A DNA stretch of 64,000 nucleotides from Zoogloea ramigera (GTDB lineage Bacteria; Pseudomonadota; Gammaproteobacteria; Burkholderiales; Rhodocyclaceae): the NCBI RefSeq assembly GCF_006539865.1, contig NZ_BJNV01000005.1, forward strand, positions 39,322 to 103,321. Reading direction: 5' to 3'. The notes beneath the pieces are model-generated. The model did no database searches, was not told where the DNA came from, and saw nothing but the letters and a program-made list of their open reading frames with translations. Numbering within the stretch: position 1 is the stretch's first letter; each line of letters starts with the position of its first letter. A program made the translations under genes and the position numbers. Below are positions 63,069 to 64,000 of this stretch, piece after piece.

Positions 63069-64000
63069 CCACCAGCCAGTTTCGCCGGGCCAAGCTGGTG
63101 CCTTTCGATGCGGGCGGGCGTAACCCGCAGGAAGCCCGCGCGATCCCCCTCGACTTCAACCCCGAGACCCTCACCCTCAAGGTCTCCGGCGGCGAACAGC
63201 GCGACCGCAGCCGCCGCGGCCGCCAGCAGGTGCAGAACGTCGGCGCCTCCAAGGCCACCCTGAGCTTCGAATGCATCTTCGACTCGACCCGCCCCCGCGA
63301 CGCCTCGGACAGCAGCACGGGCGGCGAGGAGATGCTCGACGTACGCACCCGCAGCAAGCCCATCGCCGACCTGCTGCAGGTGTACGGCAGCGGCCGCGAG
63401 CAGGCGCCGCGGCGGGTGCAGTTCCGCTGGGGCACGCTGATCTTCAACGGCGTCATCAGCCAGCACCAGGAGGTCTTCGACTACTTCAGCCCGAGCGGCG
63501 TACCGCTGCGCTCCAAGCTCAGCATCACCCTCACCGAGCAGGAGTTCCGCTACGAGGTGAGCGCCACCGACGCCGCCCAGCGCCGCCAGGCCGTCGAGCA
63601 GGCCAGCGCCGGCGCCCGCAGCCAGGCCGCGGCGGCTGGGGCCTCTAGCCTGATGGGCGGTGGCAGCGGGCTCGACCTGAGCGCCGGCTTCGATCTGTCG
63701 GCGGGCCTCGGCCTCGACCTCGACCTCGACCTCAACCTCAACCTCGACATGAGCCTGTCGGCGCAGGTGGGCCTCTCGGCCAGCCTCGGCCTGTCCGCCG
63801 ACATCGGCGTGTCGGTGGGCGCTGGCATCAACCTCGACGCCTCCGCCGCCGTCGACCTGTTCGGCCCGGCCGCGCTGGGCACCGATGCCGACCTCGGGCG
63901 CAGCGGCGTCGCCATCCCGCAACCCTCGCCGGGCCTCGCCGCCGCCGGCGTGCCGCCCAGCCCCTGGGCACCCGACGGCCCCGCCCCCGGCAGCCGCGCC
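63065..64000 (+). CDS. Afp7/Pvc7-like baseplate protein, N-terminal part (cut by window edge)
   Basis: The first 312 residues are present and the gene runs off the window. The N-terminal 170 residues (RAKLVPFDAGGRNPQEARAI, LDFNPETLTLKV, VQFRWGTLIFNGVISQHQEV) match the peptidoglycan-binding/LysM-type Afp7 family that links tube and spike. Residues from about 200 hold an unusual alternating tract, e.g. GLDLSAGFDLSAGLGLDLDL, then a Pro/Ala/Gly-rich stretch. The ATG at 63065 overlaps the TGA of the tube gene (ATGA). Downstream spike, baseplate, AAA ATPase and effector genes lie beyond the window. Confidence 0.85.
   Translation, partial: MTTSQFRRAKLVPFDAGGRNPQEARAIPLDFNPETLTLKVSGGEQRDRSRRGRQQVQNVGASKATLSFECIFDSTRPRDASDSSTGGEEMLDVRTRSKPIADLLQVYGSGREQAPRRVQFRWGTLIFNGVISQHQEVFDYFSPSGVPLRSKLSITLTEQEFRYEVSATDAAQRRQAVEQASAGARSQAAAAGASSLMGGGSGLDLSAGFDLSAGLGLDLDLDLNLNLDMSLSAQVGLSASLGLSADIGVSVGAGINLDASAAVDLFGPAALGTDADLGRSGVAIPQPSPGLAAAGVPPSPWAPDGPAPGSRA

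Noticed and set aside
56610..64000. Prophage or T6SS interpretation of the tail genes
   Set aside because: There are no capsid, portal, terminase or integrase genes, and no TssB/TssC or membrane-complex genes. The DUF4255 plus double sheath/tube set is typical of extracellular contractile injection systems.

Overview
The window is very GC-rich, has tightly packed genes with 1-4 base ATGA/GTGA overlaps, and reads as one stretch of a betaproteobacterial chromosome. Rhodocyclales (Zoogloea/Thauera/Azoarcus relatives) is my inference. It rests on the combination of a PP0621-PilS-PilR locus, DUF3579, the exosortase-A ligase/decarboxylase pair, tRNA-Pro(CGG) and several c-di-GMP proteins. No rRNA, CRISPR array, integrase or transposase was seen.

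Layout. 0-5 kb: a tandem glycine riboswitch with an intrinsic terminator controls gcvT-gcvH-gcvP (glycine cleavage). 5-9 kb: a secreted trypsin-like protease and a lytic transglycosylase, then a break point where a headless nucleotide-sugar dehydrogenase and a headless GGDEF-EAL gene meet at 7277/7278. 9-12.3 kb: pilR, pilS and a PP0621-type small protein. 12.3-15.4 kb: an aminotransferase, mtnA and an Ald2-type aldolase, which point to 5-methylthioribose salvage through a DHAP-type shunt. 15.4-23.8 kb: a signalling block of hybrid kinase, HD-GYP regulator and GGDEF-EAL protein. 23.9-24.2 kb: a 43-bp tandem repeat. 24.2-27.5 kb: azlD, azlC, a LEA-like lipoprotein and two paralogous beta-hydroxyacid dehydrogenases. 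27.7-28.6 kb: a YbiB/TrpD2-like protein.

28.7-35.7 kb holds the most unusual pair: a small caspase-fold protease followed by a 2016-residue protein with two alpha/beta-hydrolase domains fused to a CHAT (caspase/separase-type) protease domain. Next is an assimilatory nitrate reductase with an excellent sigma-54 promoter. 38.8-42.3 kb carries an acyl carrier protein, acyl-CoA ligase and PLP decarboxylase of the type that accompanies exosortase A, but no exosortase. 42.5-47.6 kb: DUF3579, a LysR/azoreductase/pirin set, a FadL-like porin, tRNA-Pro and a 59-residue His-rich protein. 47.8-50.7 kb: a hybrid kinase with a periplasmic solute-binding-like sensor. 50.8-56.3 kb: an operon for a periplasmic molybdenum hydroxylase and its maturation factors, with a divergent AraC regulator.

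56.6 kb to the right edge is the start of an extracellular contractile injection system: DUF4255 cap protein, an unrecognised protein, sheath, tube, a second divergent sheath, a second tube and the first 312 residues of an Afp7/Pvc7-like protein. The cluster continues past the window. Nearly every gene also has long open antisense frames because of the base composition; these were left out.
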